Of a DNA stretch of 64,000 nt, positions 33,849 to 42,837 are shown one piece after another. Numbering within the stretch: the first letter of the stretch is position 1; each line of letters begins with the position of its first letter. Where the stretch lies: positions 1,240,001 through 1,304,000 of the forward strand of contig NZ_VIWO01000001.1 in NCBI RefSeq assembly GCF_007829335.1, in the 5' to 3' direction. The position numbers were made by a program, and so were the translations under genes. The DNA is from Chitinophaga polysaccharea. GTDB lineage: Bacteria; Bacteroidota; Bacteroidia; Chitinophagales; Chitinophagaceae. The notes beneath the pieces were generated by a model, which was given only the letters and a program-made list of their open reading frames with translations, was not told where the DNA came from and did not search any database.

Positions 33849-35132
33849 TTAGTATACCACCCTGAAACTAATGGTATCCTTAATCTGCTTCAGTTCCTTC
33901 AATACCTTTTTGTCATATGCGGCGTTGATATCTGTAATTACATAGCCAATCCGCTCATTTGTCATCAGGAATTGCGATACAATGTTAAGCTGCATATCGG
34001 CCAGTACCTGGTTCACGCTGGCCATAATACCCGGTACGTTACGGTGAATATGGATAAGGCGATGACCATTCTTTACTTTGGGTAATGGTATATTGGGGAA
34101 ATTGCTGCTTTTGAAAGCATCTCCGGTATTAATAAATTTCGCGATATGCTTAGCAACAGATTCGGGCTTTTTGATATTGTCGAAGATGACAATTCCCCTG
34201 TCTGTACAGGCATCCTTCGGGATATGCTTTTTGCTATTGCCAAAGTAGCCGATCACCTTCAGTTTGGTGGCTTTGGTCAGTTTTTCTGCGGGGATAGACT
34301 CCTTATTTCCCAACAAAATTATTCCTGCTTCTTTCAACTGTTTGTCTTCCAGGGAAGAGACCTGTTTTACGGTAAAGCCGTCTTTTTTCAGGTATTTTAC
34401 CGCTGCTTCGGGTACATCGCCCACCACCAGGCATTGAATACGATTCTTTGGATAAGAGATGGCCGAAGGCAGGTTGTTGACATATAAAAATTCATCCAGG
34501 CTGGGCGTGATATGATCCGCCTTTTCGGTCACCGACTTACGTTCTATATTTTCTGTAAACGCATAAAATTTCTTGATCATGCCGGATTCCTTGAGCTGGA
34601 AATCGGAATAACCATCGCCGATACCGTGTATTTCGCCTTGCAGCTGTAGCTCTTTCAATAATTTTACTTTGCCGCCTTCGTTGGAGAGTGGGTTGTTTTC
34701 ATCATAGCCGATGATTTTTCCTTCTTCGTTAAAGACAAAGGTGTTGGCGTAAATGTTTTCTTTTTTAATATGAAAGGGCAGTACCACCGGGGTAATAAAC
34801 TCTTTAAATCCGCCGGATACGATCAGTACATCGTCGGCATGGTGTTTAAAAAAGTTCCGGTTCCTGGAAAAAGAGGTAGATACCAGCTTTTTTAAGTGTT
34901 TCACCAGCTGTTTCAGATGGTCTTTATTGGCTTCCAGCAATTGTACCCTGCCGGCAAGGCTTTCCCGGAACGACAACTTGCCTTCCATGGCCAGGTTGGT
35001 TAAATCTTCTATTTTTTTGTAGATCAGTTCTCTGTCCGGGCGGTCCTGTAGGGAAATACGTGCCAGTTCATCCAAGGCTTCCACCTGCGTAAAGGTGCTG
35101 TCAAAATCAATTATATAATACTTTTTACTCAC
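33849..35132 (-). CDS. phosphoserine phosphatase-like HAD domain fused to a PGDH fragment and ACT domain
   Basis: A three-part protein of the serine pathway. Residues about 1-215 are a SerB-like HAD phosphatase: motif I DFDSTFTQVEALDELA, the motif II serine in VLIVSGGFKEF, and motif III/IV GIGDGYSDFQL. Residues about 235-350 resemble the substrate-binding half of D-3-phosphoglycerate dehydrogenase (CLVVGDVPEAAVKYLKKDGF, LKVIGYFGNSKKHIPKDACTDRGIVIFDN) but the NAD-binding GxGxxG domain and catalytic Arg/Glu/His are missing. Residues about 355-427 are an ACT domain (RLIHIHRNVPGIMASVNQVLADMQLNIVSQF). The likely activity is phosphoserine hydrolysis with ACT-based regulation. The start is a GTG at 35132; another GTG at 35174 would add 14 residues. 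Confidence 0.8.
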   Translation of the reverse strand: MSKKYYIIDFDSTFTQVEALDELARISLQDRPDRELIYKKIEDLTNLAMEGKLSFRESLAGRVQLLEANKDHLKQLVKHLKKLVSTSFSRNRNFFKHHADDVLIVSGGFKEFITPVVLPFHIKKENIYANTFVFNEEGKIIGYDENNPLSNEGGKVKLLKELQLQGEIHGIGDGYSDFQLKESGMIKKFYAFTENIERKSVTEKADHITPSLDEFLYVNNLPSAISYPKNRIQCLVVGDVPEAAVKYLKKDGFTVKQVSSLEDKQLKEAGIILLGNKESIPAEKLTKATKLKVIGYFGNSKKHIPKDACTDRGIVIFDNIKKPESVAKHIAKFINTGDAFKSSNFPNIPLPKVKNGHRLIHIHRNVPGIMASVNQVLADMQLNIVSQFLMTNERIGYVITDINAAYDKKVLKELKQIKDTISFRVVY

Positions 35133-35209
35133 GGATTCGTTTTTAAAATAGCCTGCTGTTGCGAATTGGAGCACAAAAATAGAAGTTTAAATAGCATTTT
35201 TCAGACAAA

Positions 35210-35244
35210 AAACGGCCGTCTCATAAATATTGAGACGGCCGTTT
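35210..35244 (-). terminator. rho-independent terminator after the Oar-like receptor gene
   Basis: Perfect 14-bp arms (35210-35223 and 35231-35244), 7-nt loop, followed on the minus strand by a run of T residues. It lies 19 bp past the receptor stop codon. Confidence 0.85.
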
Positions 35245-35263
35245 GAAATTTTAGGAGATGCTG

Positions 35264-38200
35264 TTAATTAAACATATACCGGATACCCAGCTGGCCTTGC
35301 CAACGGGAAATGGTATTGGTATTATCTCTCCAGGAGTTAGTTACCGGGATCTGGTTAGCCGCATCCTGGTATGGGAAAGAGTACGCAGGAGCCGCAGTAC
35401 CGTTGCCGGCGGCATCTTTTATTTGTCCTTCATACTTCAGGAAAGAAGGTACGTTCGGCATTTTGGAAATGCCCCAGTTTTTATTCAACAGGTTACCGAA
35501 GTTGACAATATCCAGGCTGATACGCAGGGTATGCTTGGTTTTATCTTTACCACTATAGAAATAAATATCCTGGGTAACATTAACGTCCATTCTTTTTGAG
35601 AAAGGTAATACTACTGCATTACGTTCTGCAAATTCGCCCCTGTGGCTGCTCAGGTAACTATCCTGCTTAATGAAATTATCCAACTGGTTCCAGATAATAT
35701 CTGCTGTACGTTTGTCGGCATTGGTGGCGGGGTTATAGGTTTTGTCGCCATAACCTACCGGTACCAGCTTAATTTCATTTTTATTTCGTGGGATGTAGAT
35801 CAGGTCATTGTTTCCGCCGGAACCATCGTTATTCACGTCGCCATTATAGGTATAGGAAGTAGCATTATACAGGCCATTCAGGCTGGGTGATGCTTCATAG
35901 ATCATACCGAAGGAGGTAGCGAAGTGTTTAGCCCAGTTGAACCGGTAAGTAGCGGCCAATACAACGCGGTGTGGCAGGTAGTAGTTGGAATAACCCAGTT
36001 CATTGGCGTTAGGGTCGCCTGCTACCGGGCGATCGCGCCAGTTGCTCTGTGCAATGCTACCACCATCATTTACGCTACGCGATTTGCTATAAGTATAGGC
36101 AGCGCTCAGGTAAAGATTAGGCGTGTTTTTTTGCAGCTGGATAGTGGCAAAGTAAGAGTAACCCTTATTGGTATTACGCATCAGGATAGCGTCGCTGATA
36201 TTAGGGTTGCTCAGGCTGTTGCCTGCATATATTTTAGAGCTGCTGTAGCGGAGGCGGTGATCAGGCGTACTGTCCAGCTGGAAACCGGTAGCAGGCAGAT
36301 TCACGTTCTGGAAATATACCGCGTTGATATCTTTGGTATAGTTGAATTCCACCGTACCGATAATACCTCCGGGCAGCTGACGGTCTACCGCCAACGTTGC
36401 CTTTAATGCCTGTGGATATTTGAAGTTTTTATCGGTAACTGCTATGTTATAGTTAGGAGATAATTTGCCTTCAAAGTTTTTCTTATAGGTATCCGGATTT
36501 TGGCTGAATGGATAGTTGATAACCGGAACGGTGTTGCTGGTTTGCGCGGTGAACGAGCCAAACTGTACACCATTGTTACCAGCCTGGTTGCTCAACCATA
36601 CGGCAGGCGGAGGACCAGCAAATAAACCGGCGCCACCACGGATCTGCGTTTTGCCATCGTGGGTTACGTTCCAGTTGAAACCTACTCTCGGTGAAAACAA
36701 CGGGGTTGTTTTAGGCGCCTGGCCCACATCTATTTTGACACCATCTCTGAAGGTAAGTGCTGTCAGGGAATCATTTCTGCTGAAGGTACTGCCTATAACA
36801 GGAACGTCTACACGTAATCCATAGGTCAGCGTAAAGTAGTTATTTACGCTCCATTTATCCTGAACAAAGGCGCCCAGTTCCAGCATATTGATTTTAGCAT
36901 ATGGGAACGATTTATCCGATGTGGTAGCATAGCTCAACGCATAACGGGACGCAGTAGGCGATCCATTGATGGCGCTGGCGTAGAAGTCCTGCAGCGTGTT
37001 GAAGCGATAGTTACCATTGTAATTAGGTGCAAAACCATTCAGGAATGTTTTGTAATAGTTTTGGGTACCGATCGTAATTTCATGTTTTCCTCTATACATG
37101 GTGTAGATATCGGACAACTGGAATACGTTGGTATTGAGTTTATTGTTGTAGGTGAATGGTTCATAGCCGAAAGCGGTGTAGCTGGCGCCCTGACCATTCA
37201 TAATATCTACCAGCGGGAAATTGCCTTCAGACAATGCCTTACGGAAATCGCGCATAGCGGAAAATCCTACCTGCAGCTTATTGGAGGCGCGGTTGCCGAT
37301 ACGGGTATTTAATTCCGCAATAAAGATGTTGAAGTTGTTATTGATGGTATAACCGCTACCGCTAAATGGTAAGCCGGTAGCACTTGGCTGACGGCCGCTT
37401 CCCACTGCTCCTCCGCCTGGTGCGCCACTATTGCTGGCCGCAATGTCGCGGAAGGATTTCAGGTAGTTGTATTTGAAGGTAAACGTATTGTGGTCGTTTA
37501 CGTTCCAGTCGATCTTAACAGTAATTTTATCGCTTTGGGTTCTGTAGGTATAGTCCTGGTAATCACCTGGATTATAGCCATAGTTTTTTATCAGGAATTG
37601 TTTGAGCGCATCCAGGGTATCGGCTACCGCCTGGGATACGTTTCCACCGGCTACGCCGCCTGGTTTATTGGCTACAAGGCTGGTGGCAGGGGCTTTAATT
37701 CTTTCCTGTTCTGCACTTACGAAGAAGAACAGTTTGCTGGGAACGATAGCACCGCCTACGTTGAATCCGCGCAGGTTATAGTTGAAATCTGGCTTGGGAA
37801 CAGTAACAGTACCTACTTTTCTTCCCTGTAAGCCAGGTGTTTGTATGTAGGTATATACCGTTCCTTTAAAGGTATTGGTACCGCTTTTGGTAACGCTGTT
37901 GATACCGGCGCCGGAAAATCCACCCTGTCTTACATCATAAGGGGATACGTTTACCTGTATTTGTTCCAGCGCTTCCAGGCTGATAGGCTGAGAAGAAGTC
38001 TGGGATCCCAGCGTAGGTTGCAAGCCAAAAGAGTTGTTGAAGTTGGCGCCATCTACTGTGATGTTGTTTAACTGGTTGCTTCTGCCGCCGATATTTAACC
38101 CGTTGGCAGAAGGGGTAAGCCGGGTAAAGTCCTGCATAGAGCGGCTTACAGTAGGTAAGCGATCCATCTGGGCGCGGGTAATTACCTCCTGGCTACCGGT

Positions 38201-38602
38201 GCGGGCTTTGTTGATCACTTTGTTCTGCACGCCGGAAGTAACTACTACTTCTGTTAAGGTGCTGGTACTTGGCTGTAGGTTTACATCTGCTTTGTACTCC
38301 TGGCCGAGCGACAGGAAGATGTTTTCCCTTTTTTCATCTTTAAAGCCGATGTAGGAGATCGTCAGCGTATAGGGACCGCCCACACGCAGGTTAGGTAAAT
38401 TGAAACGACCGTCTTTACGGGAAACGGTGTTGTACTTGGTGCCTGTTGGTACGTGAGTGGCTACGATACTGGCTCCGGGCACGGCACCTTCTTTGCTTCC
38501 GACAATGCCTGCTATATCAGCGGTGGTTTCCTGTGCTAACAAGGCGGTGGGGATTAATAGCGCGCTACACAACATACAAATGAGGTAACGACAGATTTTC
38601 AT
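35264..38602 (-). CDS. Oar-like TonB-dependent outer-membrane protein
   Basis: Large beta-barrel of the Oar/TonB-dependent receptor group. The start at 38602 (MKICRYLICMLCSALLIPTALLAQE) gives a clean signal peptide; an upstream in-frame start at 38635 would add 11 residues before it. A carboxypeptidase-regulatory-like domain (IAGIVGSKEGAVPGASIVATHVPTGT) is followed by the plug (LTEVVVTSGVQNKVINKARTGSQEVITRAQMDRLPTVSRSMQDFTRLTP, GLNIGGRSNQLNNITVDGA). The barrel contains TLTYGLRVDVPVI and FSPRVGFNWNVTHDGKTQIRGGAGLF repeats. At 1112 residues it fits the Oar class, linked in Myxococcus to development and elsewhere to peptide or protein import. The substrate here is unknown. Confidence 0.9.
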   Translation of the reverse strand: MKICRYLICMLCSALLIPTALLAQETTADIAGIVGSKEGAVPGASIVATHVPTGTKYNTVSRKDGRFNLPNLRVGGPYTLTISYIGFKDEKRENIFLSLGQEYKADVNLQPSTSTLTEVVVTSGVQNKVINKARTGSQEVITRAQMDRLPTVSRSMQDFTRLTPSANGLNIGGRSNQLNNITVDGANFNNSFGLQPTLGSQTSSQPISLEALEQIQVNVSPYDVRQGGFSGAGINSVTKSGTNTFKGTVYTYIQTPGLQGRKVGTVTVPKPDFNYNLRGFNVGGAIVPSKLFFFVSAEQERIKAPATSLVANKPGGVAGGNVSQAVADTLDALKQFLIKNYGYNPGDYQDYTYRTQSDKITVKIDWNVNDHNTFTFKYNYLKSFRDIAASNSGAPGGGAVGSGRQPSATGLPFSGSGYTINNNFNIFIAELNTRIGNRASNKLQVGFSAMRDFRKALSEGNFPLVDIMNGQGASYTAFGYEPFTYNNKLNTNVFQLSDIYTMYRGKHEITIGTQNYYKTFLNGFAPNYNGNYRFNTLQDFYASAINGSPTASRYALSYATTSDKSFPYAKINMLELGAFVQDKWSVNNYFTLTYGLRVDVPVIGSTFSRNDSLTALTFRDGVKIDVGQAPKTTPLFSPRVGFNWNVTHDGKTQIRGGAGLFAGPPPAVWLSNQAGNNGVQFGSFTAQTSNTVPVINYPFSQNPDTYKKNFEGKLSPNYNIAVTDKNFKYPQALKATLAVDRQLPGGIIGTVEFNYTKDINAVYFQNVNLPATGFQLDSTPDHRLRYSSSKIYAGNSLSNPNISDAILMRNTNKGYSYFATIQLQKNTPNLYLSAAYTYSKSRSVNDGGSIAQSNWRDRPVAGDPNANELGYSNYYLPHRVVLAATYRFNWAKHFATSFGMIYEASPSLNGLYNATSYTYNGDVNNDGSGGNNDLIYIPRNKNEIKLVPVGYGDKTYNPATNADKRTADIIWNQLDNFIKQDSYLSSHRGEFAERNAVVLPFSKRMDVNVTQDIYFYSGKDKTKHTLRISLDIVNFGNLLNKNWGISKMPNVPSFLKYEGQIKDAAGNGTAAPAYSFPYQDAANQIPVTNSWRDNTNTISRWQGQLGIRYMFN

Positions 38603-38719
38603 GTACATGCAATTCAGATTTTGGGTAAAGTTCAAATGTCAAATTGAAGTATTAAAAATACTACAATTATGAAATCGTTAACAAATAATCTGAATTATGC
38701 ATATCATGTGAAAGGCCTG

Positions 38720-40006
38720 CTACGCAATTACCTTTTCCATACCAGTGCTCCTTGAACCTTTAATGAGTATATGGGCGTGCTCAAATTGTTGCTGTTGAAG
38801 CCATTTTGCCGCTTCGGCAGCATTCTCAAGATAAATATAAGGATGGGTTACTTTCTTAAAGTCGCCGCCTACCAATACCACGGCATCCCAGTGTAGGCGT
38901 TCCAGTAGGGATACCAATGCCTGGTGTTCTTTGATACTATCGGCGCCCAGTTCCATCATAGCGCCCAGCATGAGTATCTTTTTGCTGGCGGAGAGGCTGG
39001 CAAAGTTTTCAATGGCGGCCTTCATGCTGGAAGGATTGGCATTGTAGGCATCCATGATGATGGTATTACTACCCTGTACAATAACCTGGGAGCGGTTGTT
39101 GGAAGGGGCATAATGTGCAATGGCCGGGGCAATATCTTTTTCAGCAACGCCAAAATGCGTGGCTACGGCTACTGCCGCCATCACATTGGGGAAGTTATAA
39201 GCGCCTACCAGTTGGGTTTGGATAAAGCCTACCTGGCTGTTACCCCTTACTTCCACAGCCAGGAATGCGCTGTCGGTAACGGCTTCCCCTACAAAGTCGG
39301 CTTCCTGGCCACCATAGGTAATGATATGCGGGATGCCTTTGGCCATTTCCATCAGGTAGCCGTAGTCGTTACAAACAAACGCGGTTCCGTTGTTGCTGCG
39401 CAGGAAGTCATACAGCTCTCCTTTTGCTTTTTTAACGCCTTCTTCGCTGCCAAAGCCTTCCAGGTGTGCCTTTCCAATGTTAGTGATGATACCATGGGTG
39501 GGCAGGGCTATCTGGCAATAGGCCGCTATTTCCTGCTGGTGATTAGCGCCCATTTCTATCACGGCTATTTGTACATCGGGTTGTATGCTTAAGATGGTGA
39601 GGGGTACGCCAATATGGTTATTCAGGTTGCCCACCGTGGCATATGTTTTTAATCCGGCAGACAAGGCTGCGTTAATCAGTTCTTTCGTAGTGGTTTTCCC
39701 GTTAGTACCGGTGATAGCCAGGAAGGGGATATTAAGCTGTTGCCGGTGCCGTAAGGCCAGTTGTTGCAAAGTAACCAGGGCATCTTCTACCAGCATCATT
39801 TTTTCAGGTACGGTATAATACGCTGCTTCATCTACCACCGCAAAGGCGGCGCCCATTTCTAATGCTTTGGCGGCAAATTCATTACCATTGAAGTTACCTC
39901 CCTTGAGGGCAAAGAAAATATCGTTGGGTTTCAGTTTCCGGGTATCTGTTTGTACCGAGCGATGTTGCTCATAGATGCTGTATAGTTGTTCAATATTCAC
40001 GGTCAA
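38720..40006 (-). CDS. murF: UDP-N-acetylmuramoyl-tripeptide:D-alanyl-D-alanine ligase
   Basis: Cytoplasmic ATP-dependent ligase adding D-Ala-D-Ala to UDP-MurNAc-tripeptide, the last soluble step of the peptidoglycan precursor. The uridine-binding DTRKLKPNDIFFALKGGNFNGNEFA and the ATP-binding AITGTNGKTTTKELI (about residues 97-111) are canonical, as are GVPLTIL, IEMGANHQQEI and the substrate motif MDAYNANPSSMKAAI. At 428 residues it is full length. It is a separate gene from the murF-alr fusion 20 kb away and has the more conserved active site, so it is the likelier main MurF. The gene is divergent from the cytochrome-like lipoprotein gene. Confidence 0.95.
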   Translation of the reverse strand: MTVNIEQLYSIYEQHRSVQTDTRKLKPNDIFFALKGGNFNGNEFAAKALEMGAAFAVVDEAAYYTVPEKMMLVEDALVTLQQLALRHRQQLNIPFLAITGTNGKTTTKELINAALSAGLKTYATVGNLNNHIGVPLTILSIQPDVQIAVIEMGANHQQEIAAYCQIALPTHGIITNIGKAHLEGFGSEEGVKKAKGELYDFLRSNNGTAFVCNDYGYLMEMAKGIPHIITYGGQEADFVGEAVTDSAFLAVEVRGNSQVGFIQTQLVGAYNFPNVMAAVAVATHFGVAEKDIAPAIAHYAPSNNRSQVIVQGSNTIIMDAYNANPSSMKAAIENFASLSASKKILMLGAMMELGADSIKEHQALVSLLERLHWDAVVLVGGDFKKVTHPYIYLENAAEAAKWLQQQQFEHAHILIKGSRSTGMEKVIA

Positions 40007-40128
40007 AAGCTTATTTGGTGCAAAAATAAGTGGTTAATCATGTAATATAGTAGAATTTTATTCCTGATTACGCAACCAATTATTGAAGTCTCTCGTATTA
40101 ACTGAGAACAACAAATTTTGGATAACCT

Positions 40129-40503
40129 ATGAGGAGGATTACCATTTTTTTATTCATGAGTTTATTATTAGCTGCAGCCTGTAAGAATGAGCAGGCGCCA
40201 TCGCCGGTGAGTGGTGGCGTTAACTGCGATGTAGCCAAGATCACCACTAGTTATGCGCTGGCGGCGATACAGACCAATTGTACCAACCGGGGCTGCCATC
40301 CCGGCGGCAATTCTCCTGCTGTGGCCGATTTCTCTACCGCCACTACATTAAAGTCCTATATCAATACGCACCGCTCTACGTTTGAGCTGCGGGCTATTGG
40401 TTCACTGGCCGATATGCCCCAGTCACAGGGCTTTCCGGCGCTGAGCCAGGGCATGAAAGATTCTATCGCCTGCTGGATAGCACATGGGCTTCCTGATCAA
40501 TAA
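40129..40503 (+). CDS. small c-type-cytochrome-like lipoprotein with a CX4CH site
   Basis: A 124-residue exported lipoprotein (lipobox LAAAC, Cys near residue 18). Residues 51-57 read C-T-N-R-G-C-H, a CX4CH variant of the c-heme attachment site. A possible axial Met is M96 in LADMPQ. The tail LSQGMKDSIACWIAHGLPDQ matches the end of small cytochrome-c-like domains, where the usual pattern is MPP, then a helix, then I-x-x-W-I-x-x-G. It could bind heme as an electron carrier, or the two cysteines could form a disulfide in a heme-free relative. It is first in a tight run with YceI, a beta-barrel protein and a small HExxH protein. Confidence 0.65.
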   Translation: MRRITIFLFMSLLLAAACKNEQAPSPVSGGVNCDVAKITTSYALAAIQTNCTNRGCHPGGNSPAVADFSTATTLKSYINTHRSTFELRAIGSLADMPQSQGFPALSQGMKDSIACWIAHGLPDQ

Positions 40504-40519
40504 CCTAAAACAGATCAAT

Positions 40520-41071
40520 ATGAAATACTGGCTGCTTTTGGTGAGCGCATGGCTGATGGTAACAAGTGCCACCGCACAAGACGTGTATACCTGCAAAAAT
40601 GCCCGTTTATCTTTCTTTTCTTCCGCCCCAATGGAAGACATTGAAGCTAAAACAGATAAGGGCGCCTCTGCCCTCAATAAGAAAACAAAAGAAGTTTTTT
40701 TTAAGGTGGCTATCAGCTCCTTCGACTTTAAAAAGAAGCTGATGCAAGAACATTTTAATGAAAATTATCTCGAAAGTGATAAATACCCTTTCGCTGAATT
40801 CAAGGGAAAAATCAATGAAGACGTAGACTTCAGTAAAGAGGGCACTTTCCCGGTAACGGTAACGGGCACACTTAATATTCACGGGGTGGACAAAGTATAT
40901 ACTGCCAAAGGCACCCTGGCCACCCAGGGGAATACCATTACCGTAAATTCCACTTTCAACGTACGGGTAGCTGATCACCATATCAAAGTCCCTTCACTGG
41001 TAGTGAAGAATATCGCGGAAGTGGTAGCGGTAACCGTCAATGCAATTTATACTCCTTACAGTAATAAATAA
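40520..41071 (+). CDS. YceI family periplasmic lipid-binding-like protein
   Basis: YceI proteins have a lipocalin-like barrel that binds isoprenoid-type lipids. A signal peptide (MKYWLLLVSAWLMVTSATAQ) is present if translation starts at the ATG at 40520, 16 bp after the previous stop. The upstream in-frame start at 40484 would overlap that gene and spoil the signal. Family marks are ARLSFFSSAPMEDIEAKTDKGA, FKKKLMQEHFNENYLESDKYPFAEFKGKI and VTGTLNIHGVDKVYTAKGTL. At 183 residues it is normal. It is placed between the cytochrome-like lipoprotein and a beta-barrel protein, so a role in membrane-associated electron transfer (quinone-like ligand) is plausible but inferred. Confidence 0.88.
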   Translation: MKYWLLLVSAWLMVTSATAQDVYTCKNARLSFFSSAPMEDIEAKTDKGASALNKKTKEVFFKVAISSFDFKKKLMQEHFNENYLESDKYPFAEFKGKINEDVDFSKEGTFPVTVTGTLNIHGVDKVYTAKGTLATQGNTITVNSTFNVRVADHHIKVPSLVVKNIAEVVAVTVNAIYTPYSNK

Positions 41072-41082
41072 TCAATGACTAC

Positions 41083-42027
41083 ATGAAAATTATACCTGCT
41101 ATATTATTATGTCTCGCCGCCGGCACTGCCGCGCAGGCTCAGAACAGCCTGGAGAAGCTGTTCGACAGCACCGGTACTACACATACACGCGTGCTGGATA
41201 CATATAAATCGACCCGCATTATCCAGGGCCAGTCTACCGAAACGCTCCGCAAACATGAGCTGGACTTCCGGGTGGCACACCGCTTTGGTGACGCGGGGGG
41301 TGAGTTTGGAGGCACCAAAACGTTTTTTGGTACCGATAACTCTACCGATATCCGTATTGCCTTTGAGTATGGGATTTCCGATGACCTCATGGTAGGGATC
41401 AGCCGGAGTAAAGGTGCCGGTAACCTGCGCCAGTTGTACGAAGGACTGGTGAAGTACCGGTTTCTTCAGCAAACCAGGGATGACTATGTACCAGTATCTG
41501 TAGCGGTATTCGGTAATATGGTAATCAGTGGTATGCCGTCGGCCGCAGATAAATCGGTGCCCGATTATTTTGGGACTACGGCCGACCGTATGACGTATGT
41601 GGCCCAGGCGCTGGTATCCCGCAAATTTGCCGAGCGGCTGTCCTTCACGTTGATGCCGACTTATGTACACCGTAACCGGGTTTCATATATGGATATGAAT
41701 AATATGTTTGCCCTGGGTGCTGCCGGCCGTTTGAAGCTGAGTAAACGCCTGGGATTACTGGCAGAGTATTATTATCCGTTCCGCACCGCTGAAAGCAAAG
41801 ATTATTTCAAATCGTTGGGCACTAAATTCTATAACCCGCTGGGCGTGGGACTGGAAATAGAAACCGGGGGCCACGTATTCAGCATCACCTTTACCAACTC
41901 CACCGCCATCCTGGAAAACCAATTTATTCCGGAAACCACTACCTCCTGGTTGCAGGGGCAATTCCGCTGGGGTTTCAATATTTCCCGTAGATTTACGTTA
42001 TTCGGGAAGAAGGATTGGAAAAAATAA
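41083..42027 (+). CDS. DUF5777-type outer-membrane beta-barrel protein
   Basis: Predicted periplasm-facing beta-barrel of unknown function. The signal peptide is MKIIPAILLCLAAGTAAQA. The mature protein has alternating hydrophobic strands with glycines and aromatics (HELDFRVAHRFGD, TDIRIAFEYGISDDLMVGISRS, LYEGLVKYRFLQ, GLLAEYYYPFRT, VFSITFTNS, WLQGQFRWGFNISRRF), which I recognise as the DUF5777 pattern from Bacteroidota. The TFFGTDNSTDIRIAFEYG stretch is the most diagnostic. It starts 11 bp after the YceI stop. I recall related clusters pairing this barrel with YceI and a cytochrome-like protein, which supports a shared function. Confidence 0.8.
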   Translation: MKIIPAILLCLAAGTAAQAQNSLEKLFDSTGTTHTRVLDTYKSTRIIQGQSTETLRKHELDFRVAHRFGDAGGEFGGTKTFFGTDNSTDIRIAFEYGISDDLMVGISRSKGAGNLRQLYEGLVKYRFLQQTRDDYVPVSVAVFGNMVISGMPSAADKSVPDYFGTTADRMTYVAQALVSRKFAERLSFTLMPTYVHRNRVSYMDMNNMFALGAAGRLKLSKRLGLLAEYYYPFRTAESKDYFKSLGTKFYNPLGVGLEIETGGHVFSITFTNSTAILENQFIPETTTSWLQGQFRWGFNISRRFTLFGKKDWKK

Positions 42028-42341
42028 TCTGTCGCATACGTGAAAATTCAAGGCTGGCGAAGGTCGCAGCCCGCTTTATGCGGGTACAATCTGTAGCCAT
42101 GGTCCTGGGACGCACCATCCACCTGCATGGAGCGTCCCGGGAACGTTTTTTGTCAGACGTTGCCTGGATGCGGCACGAGGCTTGCCATATAAAACAGTAC
42201 CAGCGTTTTGGATTTTTTGGATTTCTATGGAGATATTTCGCTGAATACCTGCGCAGGGGCTATTATAACAACATCCTGGAGGTAGCAGCTAGGGCCGCTG
42301 AACAAGATCCGGCTATACTAGACAACATTGAAATAATCTAA
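42015..42341 (+). CDS. small putative metallopeptidase-like protein with HEACH motif
   Basis: A 108-residue protein with H54-E-A-C-H58, an HExxH zinc-binding motif followed by IKQYQRFG. Downstream glutamates (E89, E96) lie in YYNNILEVAARAAE, a spacing that fits a gluzincin-like third ligand. The pattern HExxHxxQY...Y-N-x-x-E-x-x-A-R resembles DUF4157-type short proteins known in Bacteroidota. There is no signal peptide. The start at 42015 overlaps the barrel gene by 13 bp; a later ATG at 42078 would still keep the whole motif. Enzyme activity is unproven, and such short forms may be inactive structural variants. Confidence 0.65.
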   Translation: MEKIICRIRENSRLAKVAARFMRVQSVAMVLGRTIHLHGASRERFLSDVAWMRHEACHIKQYQRFGFFGFLWRYFAEYLRRGYYNNILEVAARAAEQDPAILDNIEII

Positions 42342-42424
42342 AGAATCGTTAAAGTAGGGCAGATACCAGATTTTTTCCAACCACTGGTTTTATTTTTCTT
42401 ATTTTTACGTTAAAGGTTGATTTT

Positions 42425-42811
42425 ATGGTTAAGAAGGTAACAGAGGGCATCACCATCAGCGTGGAGACATTCTACCAGCCGGATTATTCAAATCCAATTG
42501 GAAGCGAATTCATGTTTGCTTACCGCATTACCATTGAAAACAATAACACTTTCCCCATCAAGTTGCTGCGCCGTCACTGGTATATTATCGATTCTAACGG
42601 CACACATCGTGAAGTGGAAGGAGAAGGTGTTGTAGGTGTTCAACCACTGCTGGCGCCCGGTGAAACTTACCAGTATGTCTCGGGATCCAATCTCAGAACA
42701 GAGATTGGTAAGATGTATGGTACTTATCAGATGGAAAACCAACTGGACAAGAAAATTCTCGAGGTGAAAATCCCTGAATTCCAGATGGTCGTTCCTTTCA
42801 AACTCAACTAA
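42425..42811 (+). CDS. apaG: ApaG family protein
   Basis: Fibronectin-type-III-like beta-sandwich protein of the ApaG family, linked genetically to Co2+ and Mg2+ handling in enterobacteria though its biochemistry is unsettled. The diagnostic stretch FAYRITIENNNTFPIKLLRRHWYIIDSNGTHREVEGEGVVGVQPLLAPGETYQYVSG is intact, including the GxGxxG-like segment GEGVVG. At 128 residues it matches the family. There is no operon partner; the gene converges with gldB across 26 bp. Confidence 0.94.
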   Translation: MVKKVTEGITISVETFYQPDYSNPIGSEFMFAYRITIENNNTFPIKLLRRHWYIIDSNGTHREVEGEGVVGVQPLLAPGETYQYVSGSNLRTEIGKMYGTYQMENQLDKKILEVKIPEFQMVVPFKLN

Positions 42812-42837
42812 TCCTGTCTTCGTTTAGCCTGTAACCG

